29,990 nt of DNA, from NCBI GenBank assembly GCA_045657465.1, contig JAZOTD010000015.1, positions 1 through 29,990 of the forward strand, given 5' to 3'. A program made the translations under genes and the position numbers. Shown in pieces: positions 22,097 to 29,990 of the stretch; the first letter of the stretch is position 1; each line of letters begins with the position of its first letter. Origin of the DNA: RGIG1681 sp045657465 (GTDB lineage: Bacteria > Bacillota > Clostridia > Christensenellales > UBA1242). The notes under the pieces are model-generated. The model saw only the letters and a list, made by a program, of their open reading frames with translations, had not been told where the DNA came from and searched no databases.

Positions 22097-25000
22097 ATGA
22101 ATTTTGAAAAACTAGATATATACGGTTTTAAATCATTTGCAGACAAGGTTGAAGTTAAGTTTGAACCGGGAATCACTGCCATTGTTGGTCCAAATGGATG
22201 CGGAAAGAGTAACGTTGCAGACTCTATTCGTTTTGTTATGGGTGAACAAAGTGCAAAATCAATGCGTGGTTCGTCAATGCTTGACGTTATTTTCAACGGA
22301 ACCGAAAAAAGAAAAGCTCAATCATATTGTGAGGTTTCGTTATTTTTTAATAACTCAAATCGTATGTTTAAATCACTTGACATGGATGAAGTTGTGTTGA
22401 CTAGAAAACTTTATAAAAGTGGTGAAAGTGAATACTTAATCAACAAAAGTGTGTGCAGACGCAGAGACGTTGTTGATGCATTCCGTGAAATTGGTCTCGG
22501 AAAAGAAAGCTATTCGGTAATCGGTCAAGGCAAAATTGATAATGTGCTTTCAGCCAAACCAGAAGATAGAAGAAGTATTTTTGAAGAAGCTGCTGGCATT
22601 TCAAAATTTAAGGATGAAAAAGCGCAATCAGAAACAAAGCTTGCAAAAGTGAATGATAATTTGGTTAGAATAAACGATATTATTGCTGAACTTGAAAAAC
22701 AGCTTGGACCCCTCAAACATCAAGCTGAAAATGCAAAAATATTTTTAGATTTATCTAACAGACTTAAAGAACTTGAAATTAACATTTATGTTTATCAGTA
22801 TGAAAATTCAAGTGCAGAAAAACAAAAGATTTATGATGTAATAAAATCAATTGAAGAAGAGATTGATTTGAAACAACGCGAATTTGAAGAAGCGGTTAAA
22901 AAGTATGAATTTAGCCAAGAGCAAATTTCATCACTTGATGACACAATCAATATTCTTCGTGATGAGCTTTTGAATTTAACAGTTGCACTTGAAAAACAAA
23001 ATGGTGAAATAAAGCTTTTCAATGAAAAGATTTCTATTTTAAAAGAACAAAATGAAAAATTGCTTGCACGTATTGAGCATAGCAACTACATTTTAGAAGA
23101 GAATAAAACAAAAGAAGAAAAACTGCAAAAAGACAAAGAAACACTTGCAAATTCTATTCAAAACAATGAAAATGAGCAAAAAACACTCGAAAATAACTAC
23201 AAGCTCGTGCTTGAAAAGTTGTCTATCGGTGAAGCAGATGCTGAAAGTTTTGACAGTGAACTTTACTCAACGCTTGAAGCTTCAGGTGATATTAAGTCGC
23301 GTCTTTTAAAATACCAAACAGAACTTGAGGCACTTAAACAAAGACAAACTGAACTTAATCATGATAAAGATTCTTTTAATAATGATCTTCGAAATATAGA
23401 AGAAAAGATTTCTCGTGCAGAAGAAGAAATTGAAAAGATCGAAGAAAAAATCGACCAAAAAAATGAAGAGCGCAAAGCTGTTATTGAAGAGATTAATGAA
23501 TTAAATGAAAACTTCAATGATATCGCAGAAGAAATTGATGAGTTGAAGGTTAAATATCACACCAGTTTAAGCAAATTTAATGTGCTTTCAGAAATGAAAG
23601 AATACAATGAAGGATTTGCTTTGGCAGTTAAGCGTCTTTTGGAACAAGTACACGAAGGAACTTCTGTTGGTGGCAAAGTGGTTGGCGTTGTTGCGTCACT
23701 TATGAAAGTGCCTGCAAAGTATGAAGTTGCCATTGAAATGGCGCTTGGTGCAAGTGTTCAAAACATTGTTACAAAAAATGAAGATGATGCAAAAGAGCTT
23801 ATTGCATATTTAAAGAACAATCGTTTTGGTCGTGTAACATTCTTGCCAGTGACATCAGTTAAAGAAAGATTTGTGTCTAGCTTGGTTGAATCTAAACTTG
23901 AAATGAAAGGTGTTTGCGGAATAGCAAGTGACCTTATTGAATATGACTCAAAATATGAAAAAGTGTTTAATAGTTTGCTAGGTTCAACAATCATTGTTGA
24001 TAACATGGAAAATGCTGTTGAATTTTCAAGAGCAACCAATTATTCAAGTAAGATTGTAACGCTTGACGGTGATGTTATTAGTCCACAAGGTTCAATGACT
24101 GGTGGTAGCAGAAAAGAAAACACAACAAACATTCTTGGTCGTGACAGAGAAATTGAAAGTCTCAAAAATGAACTTGAAGTTCTAAAGTTAAAGATTGATG
24201 AAAAAACTGCACAGCAAGAAGATTTGAGAAATCAGGCTTCTAAAAAATCTGATGAACTTAGTGCTAAAATTGATGAGATTCATGCCCTTGAGGTTGAAAA
24301 AGTTAAGCAAGAAGAACTTATTGATTCGCTTGAAAATCAACAAGACGAAACAGAACAAGCACTTGCTGAAGAAGATATAAACTTTAGTGCTGTGCTTGAC
24401 AAAATTGATTTTGTTGAACAAGAAATTGAACGCATTTCTGCTGAACAGCAAAATGTTGATTCAAAAAAATCAAAGGCATCTGAAAGTAAAAAACAAGCTA
24501 CTGACAACTTTGGAAAACTCAGAGCAGAACGTGATGAAATTTTTGAAAAATTGGGCGATATCAAAATTGTTCTTGAATCTGAAAGAAATGACATGAAAAA
24601 TTTCGAAGCAGAACAAGAAAGATTGATGATTTCAACCGCTGAAAATGAGTTTAAGTCAAAAGAAACACTTTTAGAAGTTCAAAAGAACAATCAATCAATT
24701 TCAGAATATGAACAAAACATTGCAGATATTATGGCAACAAATGCCTTTTCTGCTAGTGCGAAAAAGGTTGAGCTTGTTCGTGAAAAGATTGCATCAGTTA
24801 CTGAAACAAAAAAGAACTATCAGCAACAAATGAATGAAGCTGATGGAAACAAAATGCTGCTTGCTGGTGAAATTCAAAGAGCAAACGATAAAAAAGCAAA
24901 AGAAGAAAATAAGATTGTTAAGATTGACACTGACATAGAAAACTTGCAAAATCGCGTTTGGGAAGAATATCAAATGACTTATGCAGATGCAAAACCAATT

Positions 25001-25690
25001 GCAATTAATGAGTTTGATATTAGACAAGGTAGTGAAGAATGCATAGAGATTAAACGCAAAATCCAAAAACTTGGCAATGTCAATGTTTCAGCTATTGAAG
25101 ATGTAAAAACAATAGCGGGAAGATATGATGACATGGTCCGTCAACGTGATGATATGGTTAAGGCGCAAGATGATTTATACACTATTATCAAAGATTTAAC
25201 CACAAAGATGGAACAAAAGTTTAGTGAGTGTTTTGAACAGATTAGAAAGAACTTCCAAGTGATATTCAAAGAATTGTTTGGTGGTGGAAAAGCTGACATT
25301 ATGCTTAATGATGAAAAGAATATTTTGGAATGTGGTATTGACATTATTGCAGAACCACCTGGCAAAAAACTTCAAAGTATAACACTTTTGTCTGGTGGTG
25401 AAAAGGCACTCACAGCGGTTGCAATTTTGTTCTCAATTTTAAAACTTCGTTCAATGCCATTCTGTGTGCTTGACGAAATTGAAGCGGCCCTTGATGATGC
25501 CAATGTTGAAAGATATGCAAAATATTTGCATCGCTATAGTGGTGAAACGCAATTTATTGTAATCACTCACAGAAAACCAACAATGGAACTTGCCGATGCA
25601 CTCTATGGTGTCACCATGGAAGAAAAGGGTGTTTCAAAGGTTGTTTCTGTTAAACTTTCTGAAGCTGTTAAACTTGACAATTCTAACTAA
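22097..25690 (+). CDS. smc: Chromosome partition protein SMC
   Basis: SMC dimers with ScpA and ScpB organise and separate the chromosome. The 1197-residue protein has an N-terminal ATP-binding lobe (Walker A GPNGCGKSN at 31-39), a first coiled-coil arm to about residue 500, and the hinge (about 510-680) with VGGKVVGVVASLMKVP and DGDVISPQGSMTGGS. The return coiled coil follows, then a C-terminal lobe with the signature LSGGEKALTAVAI near residue 1097 and Walker B FCVLDEIEAALDD near 1120. All ATPase motifs are intact and length is typical. It follows rnc closely and precedes ftsY, the usual Firmicute order. ScpA and ScpB are not in this window. Confidence 0.97.
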   Translation: MNFEKLDIYGFKSFADKVEVKFEPGITAIVGPNGCGKSNVADSIRFVMGEQSAKSMRGSSMLDVIFNGTEKRKAQSYCEVSLFFNNSNRMFKSLDMDEVVLTRKLYKSGESEYLINKSVCRRRDVVDAFREIGLGKESYSVIGQGKIDNVLSAKPEDRRSIFEEAAGISKFKDEKAQSETKLAKVNDNLVRINDIIAELEKQLGPLKHQAENAKIFLDLSNRLKELEINIYVYQYENSSAEKQKIYDVIKSIEEEIDLKQREFEEAVKKYEFSQEQISSLDDTINILRDELLNLTVALEKQNGEIKLFNEKISILKEQNEKLLARIEHSNYILEENKTKEEKLQKDKETLANSIQNNENEQKTLENNYKLVLEKLSIGEADAESFDSELYSTLEASGDIKSRLLKYQTELEALKQRQTELNHDKDSFNNDLRNIEEKISRAEEEIEKIEEKIDQKNEERKAVIEEINELNENFNDIAEEIDELKVKYHTSLSKFNVLSEMKEYNEGFALAVKRLLEQVHEGTSVGGKVVGVVASLMKVPAKYEVAIEMALGASVQNIVTKNEDDAKELIAYLKNNRFGRVTFLPVTSVKERFVSSLVESKLEMKGVCGIASDLIEYDSKYEKVFNSLLGSTIIVDNMENAVEFSRATNYSSKIVTLDGDVISPQGSMTGGSRKENTTNILGRDREIESLKNELEVLKLKIDEKTAQQEDLRNQASKKSDELSAKIDEIHALEVEKVKQEELIDSLENQQDETEQALAEEDINFSAVLDKIDFVEQEIERISAEQQNVDSKKSKASESKKQATDNFGKLRAERDEIFEKLGDIKIVLESERNDMKNFEAEQERLMISTAENEFKSKETLLEVQKNNQSISEYEQNIADIMATNAFSASAKKVELVREKIASVTETKKNYQQQMNEADGNKMLLAGEIQRANDKKAKEENKIVKIDTDIENLQNRVWEEYQMTYADAKPIAINEFDIRQGSEECIEIKRKIQKLGNVNVSAIEDVKTIAGRYDDMVRQRDDMVKAQDDLYTIIKDLTTKMEQKFSECFEQIRKNFQVIFKELFGGGKADIMLNDEKNILECGIDIIAEPPGKKLQSITLLSGGEKALTAVAILFSILKLRSMPFCVLDEIEAALDDANVERYAKYLHRYSGETQFIVITHRKPTMELADALYGVTMEEKGVSKVVSVKLSEAVKLDNSN

Positions 25691-25753
25691 AAAACGCAAA
25701 AATAATTAAATTTTTAAATAAAATACACGAATTTTATAAAAATGGAGTAATTT

Positions 25754-26653
25754 ATGGGATTTTTTTCAAGACTTGTAAGCGGTCTAAAGAACACAAAAAA
25801 ATCATTCTCTGAAAAGTTTAAGTATATATTTACTGGAAATGAAATTGACGAAGATTTTTTTGAAGAGCTTGAATTTATTTTAATTTCAGCAGACATAGGC
25901 ACAAGCACAACTGAAGAAATTTTAGATGCACTAAGGACTGAAATTAAAGAAAGAAAAATCAAAAAGACTGAAGAGTCAAAAGAAGTCTTGAAAGAAATCA
26001 TGACCAATATTTTAAGCTATAATGAATGTGAAGAATATTCTTATCCTCTTGCAATTATGATTGTTGGTGTTAATGGTGTTGGAAAAACCACAACCATTGG
26101 AAAACTTGCAAAAAAGTTTTCTGATGCCGGCAAAAAAGTTGTTATTGCAGGAGCTGACACATTTAGAGCTGCAGCTGGTGACCAGCTTAAAGTTTGGGCT
26201 GACAAGGTTAAAGCAAAATATGTTTCTGGCGAGCAGGGGGCTGATGCATCAGCAGTTGTGTTTGATGCAATTTCTTCAGCAAAAGCAAAAAATGCTGATG
26301 TTTTGTTGATTGACACAGCTGGACGTCTTCACAACAAAGTAAATTTGATGGAAGAATTAAAAAAGATTGGCAAGGTTGTTTCACGTGAATGGCCAGAGGC
26401 TGAATATCACAAACTTATTGTGGTTGATGGAACAACGGGTCAAAATTCAATCAATCAAGTTCAAATGTTTAATGAGGCAGTGGAGCTCACCGATATTGCT
26501 GTCACAAAACTTGATGGAACTAGCAAAGCTGGTTTTGTGGTTGGGCTTGCAAATGACTATGACATGGCAATAAGATATATTGGTGTTGGTGAAACTGCAG
26601 AAGATCTTTTAGAGTTTGACCCAAAAGAATTTGTAGATGCTATATTTGAATAA
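25754..26653 (+). CDS. ftsY: Signal recognition particle receptor FtsY
   Basis: FtsY is the membrane receptor that binds the Ffh-RNA-ribosome complex and releases nascent membrane proteins to the translocon. The 299-residue protein lacks the long acidic A domain of Escherichia coli FtsY, as is usual in Firmicutes. It has an N domain (about 1-90) and a GTPase G domain: GVNGVGKTTT at 105-114, ADTFRAAAGDQL, LIDTAGRLHNK, VTKLDGTSKAG and the closing GVGETAEDLLEFD. The first helix, MGFFSRLVSGLKNTKKSF, is the amphipathic lipid-binding segment. GGAG precedes ATG 25754. It ends the plsX-rnc-smc-ftsY block. Its SRP partner Ffh is encoded 1.3 kb downstream. Confidence 0.97.
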   Translation: MGFFSRLVSGLKNTKKSFSEKFKYIFTGNEIDEDFFEELEFILISADIGTSTTEEILDALRTEIKERKIKKTEESKEVLKEIMTNILSYNECEEYSYPLAIMIVGVNGVGKTTTIGKLAKKFSDAGKKVVIAGADTFRAAAGDQLKVWADKVKAKYVSGEQGADASAVVFDAISSAKAKNADVLLIDTAGRLHNKVNLMEELKKIGKVVSREWPEAEYHKLIVVDGTTGQNSINQVQMFNEAVELTDIAVTKLDGTSKAGFVVGLANDYDMAIRYIGVGETAEDLLEFDPKEFVDAIFE

Positions 26654-26688
26654 AAAAAGGCACACAATTTTAGTTGTGTGCTTTTTTT
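26652..26688. terminator. Bidirectional terminator after ftsY
   Basis: GCACACAA (26660-26667) pairs perfectly with TTGTGTGC (26674-26681). The A run before and the T run after allow it to end both ftsY and the convergent gene ending at 26699. Confidence 0.92.
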
Positions 26689-26698
26689 GTGTTATTTA

Positions 26699-27472
26699 TT
26701 AAAAATTTTTGTCGATTTCAACGGCTGTTTCTAAAATAAGAGAAATAATTTTTCGCTTTTCATCATTTATTCCATTATCAATTAAGCTTCTCGGGTCATA
26801 CTTTTCACTGGCTAAATTGTCTGCGGCATAAAGGATTTGCGCAAAGTTTACGTTTCTAAATTTTGCAACGCTGGCAAGTGAAGCACATTCCATTTCGACT
26901 GTTATTGCGCCTTGTTTTTTTCTGAGCTCGACTTTAGATTTTGTTTCTCTAAAAATCGCATCAGTTGTCCAAGTTTTGCCTTTTGTGTAGTGAATATTAT
27001 TTTTCTTCATTGTTGATTCAATAACAGCTACAAGCTTTGGATCAATTTCAAGTTCATCAGATTCTGGAAGATAATGATAGCTTGTGCCTTCGTCACGAAT
27101 TGCGCTTGTTGGAATTATTATTGACAAGTCTTTAATTGAATTGTCAAGACATCCGCAATTTCCTGAAAGTAACAAAGTTTTTGCACCCATTACTATAACT
27201 TCTTCAAAAAATGGAGCAGAAGCTGGGCCGCCAACTGGTGATTGGTATAGTGCTAGAGAAGTTCCATTGATGTTTAATTTATAAACAGGAAAATCTTTGG
27301 TTGCGTTTGTTATTGTTGTTATTATTTCGGGGTTTAAGGTTTTGACAATTTCTTCAATTAACGTTTTTGAAAATATTGAAATCGCTGTTTTTGGAAAGTT
27401 TTCAATTGGTTTATGAATAAGGTCTGGGTTAATTACTGCATCTTTGCAGTTGTCGTATTCTGTTAATAACAT
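26699..27472 (-). CDS. Nucleoside phosphorylase, uridine-phosphorylase-like
   Basis: This 257-residue soluble enzyme of the PNP/UDP phosphorylase superfamily splits a nucleoside with phosphate into base and ribose 1-phosphate. Visible features are the SPVGGPASAPFFEEVIVMG segment, LLSGNCGCLD, SAIRDEGTSYHYLP, and the ribose-binding AITVEMECASLASVAKFR with the conserved VEME. The SAIRDEGTSYHY pattern is close to uridine phosphorylase-like members, but base preference cannot be read safely. It is a single gene with its own promoter and convergent terminator, and GAGGAG upstream of ATG 27472 (complement). It interrupts the ftsY to ylxM-ffh order. Confidence 0.88.
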   Translation of the reverse strand: MLLTEYDNCKDAVINPDLIHKPIENFPKTAISIFSKTLIEEIVKTLNPEIITTITNATKDFPVYKLNINGTSLALYQSPVGGPASAPFFEEVIVMGAKTLLLSGNCGCLDNSIKDLSIIIPTSAIRDEGTSYHYLPESDELEIDPKLVAVIESTMKKNNIHYTKGKTWTTDAIFRETKSKVELRKKQGAITVEMECASLASVAKFRNVNFAQILYAADNLASEKYDPRSLIDNGINDEKRKIISLILETAVEIDKNF

Positions 27473-27502
27473 AAGATTCTCCTCAAGTTTAATGATAATG
27501 TA

Positions 27503-27531
27503 ATTATAACAAAGGCTAAAATTATTTGCAA
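27503..27531 (-). promoter_or_regulatory. Promoter of the nucleoside phosphorylase gene
   Basis: On the minus strand TTGCAA (complement of 27526-27531), 17 bases, then TATAAT (complement of 27503-27508), about 30 bases before the start codon. Confidence 0.65.
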
Positions 27532-27556
27532 CTTTATATTTTTATCACAAAAACCA

Positions 27557-27585
27557 TTGACAATGACTTTGTTTTGTTATATACT
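27557..27585 (+). promoter_or_regulatory. Promoter of ylxM-ffh-rpsP-khpA
   Basis: A perfect TTGACA at 27557-27562, exactly 17 bases, then TATACT at 27580-27585. The predicted start is near 27592, inside an inverted repeat. Confidence 0.75.
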
Positions 27586-27586
27586 A

Positions 27587-27608
27587 TGTAAAGTAAAAAT
27601 GCTTTACA
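27587..27608. repeat. Inverted repeat at the ylxM transcript start
   Basis: TGTAAAG (27587-27593) and CTTTACA (27602-27608) form a perfect 7-bp inverted repeat with an 8-base centre, across the predicted transcript start. It could be an operator or a leader hairpin just before the ribosome site. Confidence 0.45.
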
Positions 27609-27621
27609 AAGGAAATTTGTT

Positions 27622-27945
27622 ATGCAAATTGAAGAGTTGAATGTTTATACAAAACTATTTGATGTTTATGGCAAATTGTTATCAAAAAAACAGTTTGATG
27701 TGATGGATAAGTTTTTAAACTTAGACATTGGTGAGTCTGAACTTGCCCAGATGCAAGGAGAGTCAAGACAATCTGTTCATGATGCAATTTCAAAAGCAAA
27801 AAAACAACTCTTGGAATTTGAAGAAAAGTGTGGTATTATTAAGTCACATGATAATATCAAAACAAGATTGACCGAAGCTAAAGCGTTGTTACTAGATAGA
27901 CCGCAAGCAAAAGAAGTTATTGATGATGTCATAAATTCTATTTAA
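27622..27945 (+). CDS. ylxM: YlxM-family SRP-associated regulatory protein
   Basis: YlxM is a small helix-turn-helix protein, related to sigma-factor region 4, encoded directly before ffh in most Firmicutes. In Streptococcus it has been linked to SRP RNA and GTPase control. The 107-residue protein shows TKLFDVYGKLLSKKQ and the helix-turn-helix LDIGESELAQMQGESRQSVHDAISKAK at about 33-60, followed by a charged helix. Position alone, 12 bases before ffh, would support the call. ATG 27622 has AAAGGA upstream. Confidence 0.93.
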   Translation: MQIEELNVYTKLFDVYGKLLSKKQFDVMDKFLNLDIGESELAQMQGESRQSVHDAISKAKKQLLEFEEKCGIIKSHDNIKTRLTEAKALLLDRPQAKEVIDDVINSI

Positions 27946-27957
27946 GGAGATTGAATC

Positions 27958-29286
27958 GTGGGTTTATTTGAATCACTTGGCGACAGATTAAATCATATAT
28001 TTTCAAAACTCACTAAGCATGGCAAACTTACTGAACTTGAAATCAAGCAGGCAATGCGTGAAGTTCGTGTGGCGTTGCTTGAAGCTGACGTAAATTTTTT
28101 GGTTGCAAAAGATTTTATTGCTAAGGTGTCTGAAAAGGCCGTTGGTGAAGAAATTTTAAACAGTTTAACCCCAGGTCAACAAGTTATTAAGATTGTTCGT
28201 GATGAGCTTGTTAGTTTGATGGGTGAAACCAATGCAAAACTTGAAATTGCATCAAATCCGCCAACAATCATTATGATGTGTGGTCTTCAAGGTGCCGGCA
28301 AAACCACAATGTCTGGAAAACTTGGTTTTATGCTTAGAAAACAAGGAAAAAAACCATTGCTTGTTGCATGTGACATATATCGTCCTGCAGCAATTAACCA
28401 GCTTAAAATTGGGGCGTCAAATGCGGGGGTTGACTTTTTTGAAAAAGGAACAATAAGCCCTGTTAAAATTGCAGAAGCTGCAATTGAACATGCTAAACGA
28501 ATGGGCAATGATGTTGTTATTTTGGACACTGCTGGTCGTCTTCAAATTAATGACGAACTCATGAAAGAGCTTGAAGAAATTAAAAAGAAAGTTGCTCCAA
28601 CTGAAATATTGCTCACAATTGATGCAATGACAGGTCAAGAATCTGTTAATGTTGCAAAAGAATTTAATGATCGACTTGAAATCACAGGTGTTATCGTTAC
28701 AAAGCTTGATGGTGACACTCGTGGTGGTGTTGCACTTTCAGTTAAGGCGGTTACCGGAAAACCAATTAAGTTTTGCGGTGTGGGTGAAAAGATTGGTGAT
28801 ATTGAACCATTCCACCCAGACAGAATGGCGTCAAGAATTTTGGGTATGGGTGATGTGCTTTCACTTATTGACAAGGCTCAAGCAAATCTTGATGAAGCAG
28901 AAATGAAAAAGGTTGAAGCAAATATTCGAAAGAACACCTTTACATTTGAAGATTTCTTGATTCAATTTGAACAGATTGGAAAAATGGGAAACCTTGCAGA
29001 CCTTGTTAGCATGATTCCTGGAGCTGGTTCAAAGTTCAAGGTTGGTGATGTTGATGAAACAAGACTTAAAAAATATAAAGCAATCATTCAATCAATGACC
29101 AAGAAAGAAAGACTTAATCCAGATGTGATTAAGGCTAGCAACAAAAAACGAATTGCAGAAGGCAGTGCAACAACTATTCAAGATGTTAATCAGTTAATGA
29201 AGCAATTTGAACAAACCAAACAAATGATGAAGAATATGAATAATGGAAAACTTCAAAAGATGTTTGGAAGAAATTTTAAATTTTAA
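27958..29286 (+). CDS. ffh: Signal recognition particle protein Ffh
   Basis: Ffh binds SRP RNA and signal sequences leaving the ribosome and docks on FtsY. The 442-residue protein has the N domain (1-95) and the G domain: GLQGAGKTTM at 109-118, CDIYRPAAINQL, DTAGRLQIND, TKLDGDTRGG and GVGEKIGDIEPFHPDRMASRILGMGD. The methionine-rich M domain (about 300-442) includes MIPGAG and a tail MKQFEQTKQMMKNM. The GTG start at 27958 has AGGAG at 27945-27949, which overlaps the ylxM stop. All GTPase motifs match those of FtsY in this window. Confidence 0.97.
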   Translation: MGLFESLGDRLNHIFSKLTKHGKLTELEIKQAMREVRVALLEADVNFLVAKDFIAKVSEKAVGEEILNSLTPGQQVIKIVRDELVSLMGETNAKLEIASNPPTIIMMCGLQGAGKTTMSGKLGFMLRKQGKKPLLVACDIYRPAAINQLKIGASNAGVDFFEKGTISPVKIAEAAIEHAKRMGNDVVILDTAGRLQINDELMKELEEIKKKVAPTEILLTIDAMTGQESVNVAKEFNDRLEITGVIVTKLDGDTRGGVALSVKAVTGKPIKFCGVGEKIGDIEPFHPDRMASRILGMGDVLSLIDKAQANLDEAEMKKVEANIRKNTFTFEDFLIQFEQIGKMGNLADLVSMIPGAGSKFKVGDVDETRLKKYKAIIQSMTKKERLNPDVIKASNKKRIAEGSATTIQDVNQLMKQFEQTKQMMKNMNNGKLQKMFGRNFKF

Positions 29287-29290
29287 TGCT

Positions 29291-29312
29291 CATAACAGCA
29301 AATGCTGTGATG
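29291..29312 (+). promoter_or_regulatory. Hairpin in the ffh-rpsP gap
   Basis: CATAACAGC (29291-29299) pairs with GCTGTGATG (29304-29312) over an AAAT loop with one A-G mismatch. No T run follows, so it is not a terminator. It ends 17 bases before the rpsP ribosome site and may be a processing or regulatory structure. Confidence 0.4.
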
Positions 29313-29342
29313 ATAAATAAAAAACAATCGGAGGAAAAAATA

Positions 29343-29603
29343 ATGGCAGTTAAAATGAGACTTACAAGAATGGGTGATAAAAAATCTCCTTTTTATCGTA
29401 TCGTAGTTGCTGATTCTAGAGTTGCTAGAGATGCTAAATACATCGATTTGATTGGAACATACAACCCAATCGCTAACCCAGAAGAAGTTAAAATCGACGT
29501 TGAAAAAGCTCAACAATGGATTAAGAATGGTGCTCAACCAACAGAAACTGTAAAAGCTCTTTTGGTAAAATCTGGTGCTATCGAATCAAAAAAATCTAAA
29601 TAA
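29343..29603 (+). CDS. rpsP: Small ribosomal subunit protein bS16
   Basis: This 86-residue basic protein has the conserved bS16 start KMRLTRMGDKKSPFYRIVVADSR and the DLIGTYNP segment, then WIKNGAQPTETVKALL. The start is ATG 29343, placed 8 bases after a strong CGGAGG; the longer in-frame reading begins within the ffh stop region and has no support. It is followed 14 bases later by khpA, the usual neighbour in Firmicutes. Confidence 0.97.
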   Translation: MAVKMRLTRMGDKKSPFYRIVVADSRVARDAKYIDLIGTYNPIANPEEVKIDVEKAQQWIKNGAQPTETVKALLVKSGAIESKKSK

Positions 29604-29617
29604 ATTTGGCGGTGCTT

Positions 29618-29848
29618 ATGAAAGAGTTAGTTGAATTTATTGTAAAAAATCTTGTAAGCAATCCAGAAGCCGTTGAAGTTAGAGAAGAAGCAAAAGACAG
29701 AGAAACTGTTTACATTGTCCACATTGCAGAAGAAGATTTTGGTAAAATCATTGGAAGAAGTGGAAAGGTTGCAACAGCAATTAGAACAGTTGTTAGAACA
29801 TCTGCTAAAAAGAACGGCAAACATGTGTTTGTTAAATTTGAAAAATAA
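29618..29848 (+). CDS. khpA: KH-domain RNA-binding protein KhpA
   Basis: KhpA is a small RNA-binding protein that pairs with KhpB (EloR/Jag) and influences cell elongation in streptococci. The 76-residue protein is a single KH domain with the GxxG loop GRSG at 46-49 in FGKIIGRSGKVATAIRTVV. Start is ATG 29618 with GGCGGTG just upstream; an in-frame TTG at 29606 is less likely. It ends the ylxM-ffh-rpsP-khpA operon at a terminator. In many Firmicutes rimM, trmD and rplS would follow; here they do not. Confidence 0.94.
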   Translation: MKELVEFIVKNLVSNPEAVEVREEAKDRETVYIVHIAEEDFGKIIGRSGKVATAIRTVVRTSAKKNGKHVFVKFEK

Positions 29849-29870
29849 GGCTCAATGCCTTATTTTTTTT
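29842..29870 (+). terminator. Rho-independent terminator after khpA
   Basis: AAAATAAGGC (29842-29851) pairs with GCCTTATTTT (29857-29866) over a 5-base loop, with the T run continuing to 29870. The stem includes the khpA stop. Confidence 0.9.
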
Positions 29871-29881
29871 GTGTTTATTTA

Positions 29882-29910
29882 TTGATATTATTTATGTTTT
29901 GTGATATCAT
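29882..29910 (+). promoter_or_regulatory. Promoter of the gene at the right edge
   Basis: TTGATA at 29882-29887, 17 bases, then TATCAT at 29905-29910, followed by a GGGGG ribosome site at 29922-29927. Confidence 0.6.
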
Positions 29911-29935
29911 AATGCTGTATAAGGGGGAATTATAT

Positions 29936-29990
29936 ATGGCAAGTTATATTGTTCGTGACATCAATGCTGTTACAAAAAGAATGGAAGAGG
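29936..29990 (+). CDS. Start of an unidentified gene, cut by the window edge
   Basis: ATG 29936 follows a strong AAGGGGG ribosome site by about 9 bases and a plausible promoter. Only 18 residues are visible (MASYIVRDINAVTKRMEE), too few to name the product. It is a new transcription unit because a terminator precedes it. Confidence 0.65.
   Translation, partial: MASYIVRDINAVTKRMEE

Noticed and set aside
22097..25690. Long minus-strand and other-frame open readings within smc, metG, ffh and the ABC genes.
   Set aside because: They lack ribosome sites and have the low-complexity composition expected of antisense frames of AT-rich coding DNA; the sense proteins are unambiguous.
1..29990. TGA read as tryptophan, as in Mollicutes.
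   Set aside because: TGA ends alr, ylbJ and the GNAT gene at 3069, while Trp positions in metG, smc and others use TGG.

Overview
This window is an AT-rich bacterial chromosome segment that looks like a low-GC Firmicute of the Clostridia type. The evidence is Shine-Dalgarno sites of the AGGAG kind, mostly co-oriented genes, and the Firmicute-typical genes ylbJ (sporulation membrane protein), tmcAL (ylbM) and ylxM. The order pta-ackA-rpmF-plsX-rnc-smc-ftsY-ylxM-ffh-rpsP-khpA is also characteristic. The genetic code is standard: TGA is used as stop (alr, ylbJ, a GNAT gene) and Trp is TGG. I see no tRNA, rRNA, CRISPR, insertion sequence or prophage gene. No gene-free gap exceeds 300 bases.

Positions 1-4104 hold small accessory genes, most as single units with their own promoter or terminator: a metallophosphoesterase cut by the window edge, two GNAT acetyltransferases, two unrecognised proteins, and a two-helix membrane protein with a zinc ribbon. 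Positions 4167-9799 hold metG, alr, rsmD and a coiled-coil protein. ylbJ then runs convergently on the minus strand, and a PnuC-type transporter is divergent from it. Positions 9874-15325 form an apparent export module. A TetR repressor gene is divergent from an operon encoding a small charged helical protein, two diverged ATPase-permease ABC pairs and an eight-helix membrane protein. Two related inverted repeats sit at the two facing promoters.

Positions 15365-29990 are mostly housekeeping. tmcAL, which makes N4-acetylcytidine in tRNA-Met from acetate, is divergent from pta-ackA, which make acetate. rpmF is separated from plsX by a minus-strand P-loop protein gene of unknown function whose promoter predicts a leaderless mRNA. 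plsX, rnc, smc and ftsY follow as one block. A minus-strand nucleoside phosphorylase separates it from ylxM-ffh-rpsP-khpA, which closes with a terminator. A new gene starts at the right edge.

Points for a second look are the TetR/ABC module, the P-loop gene inside the rpmF-plsX cluster, a probable ATT start in alr, a TLGN sequence in place of HIGH in MetRS, and the divergent tmcAL/pta control region. I found no clear new defence or mobile system. All functional calls come from reading motifs and context; no database search was run.
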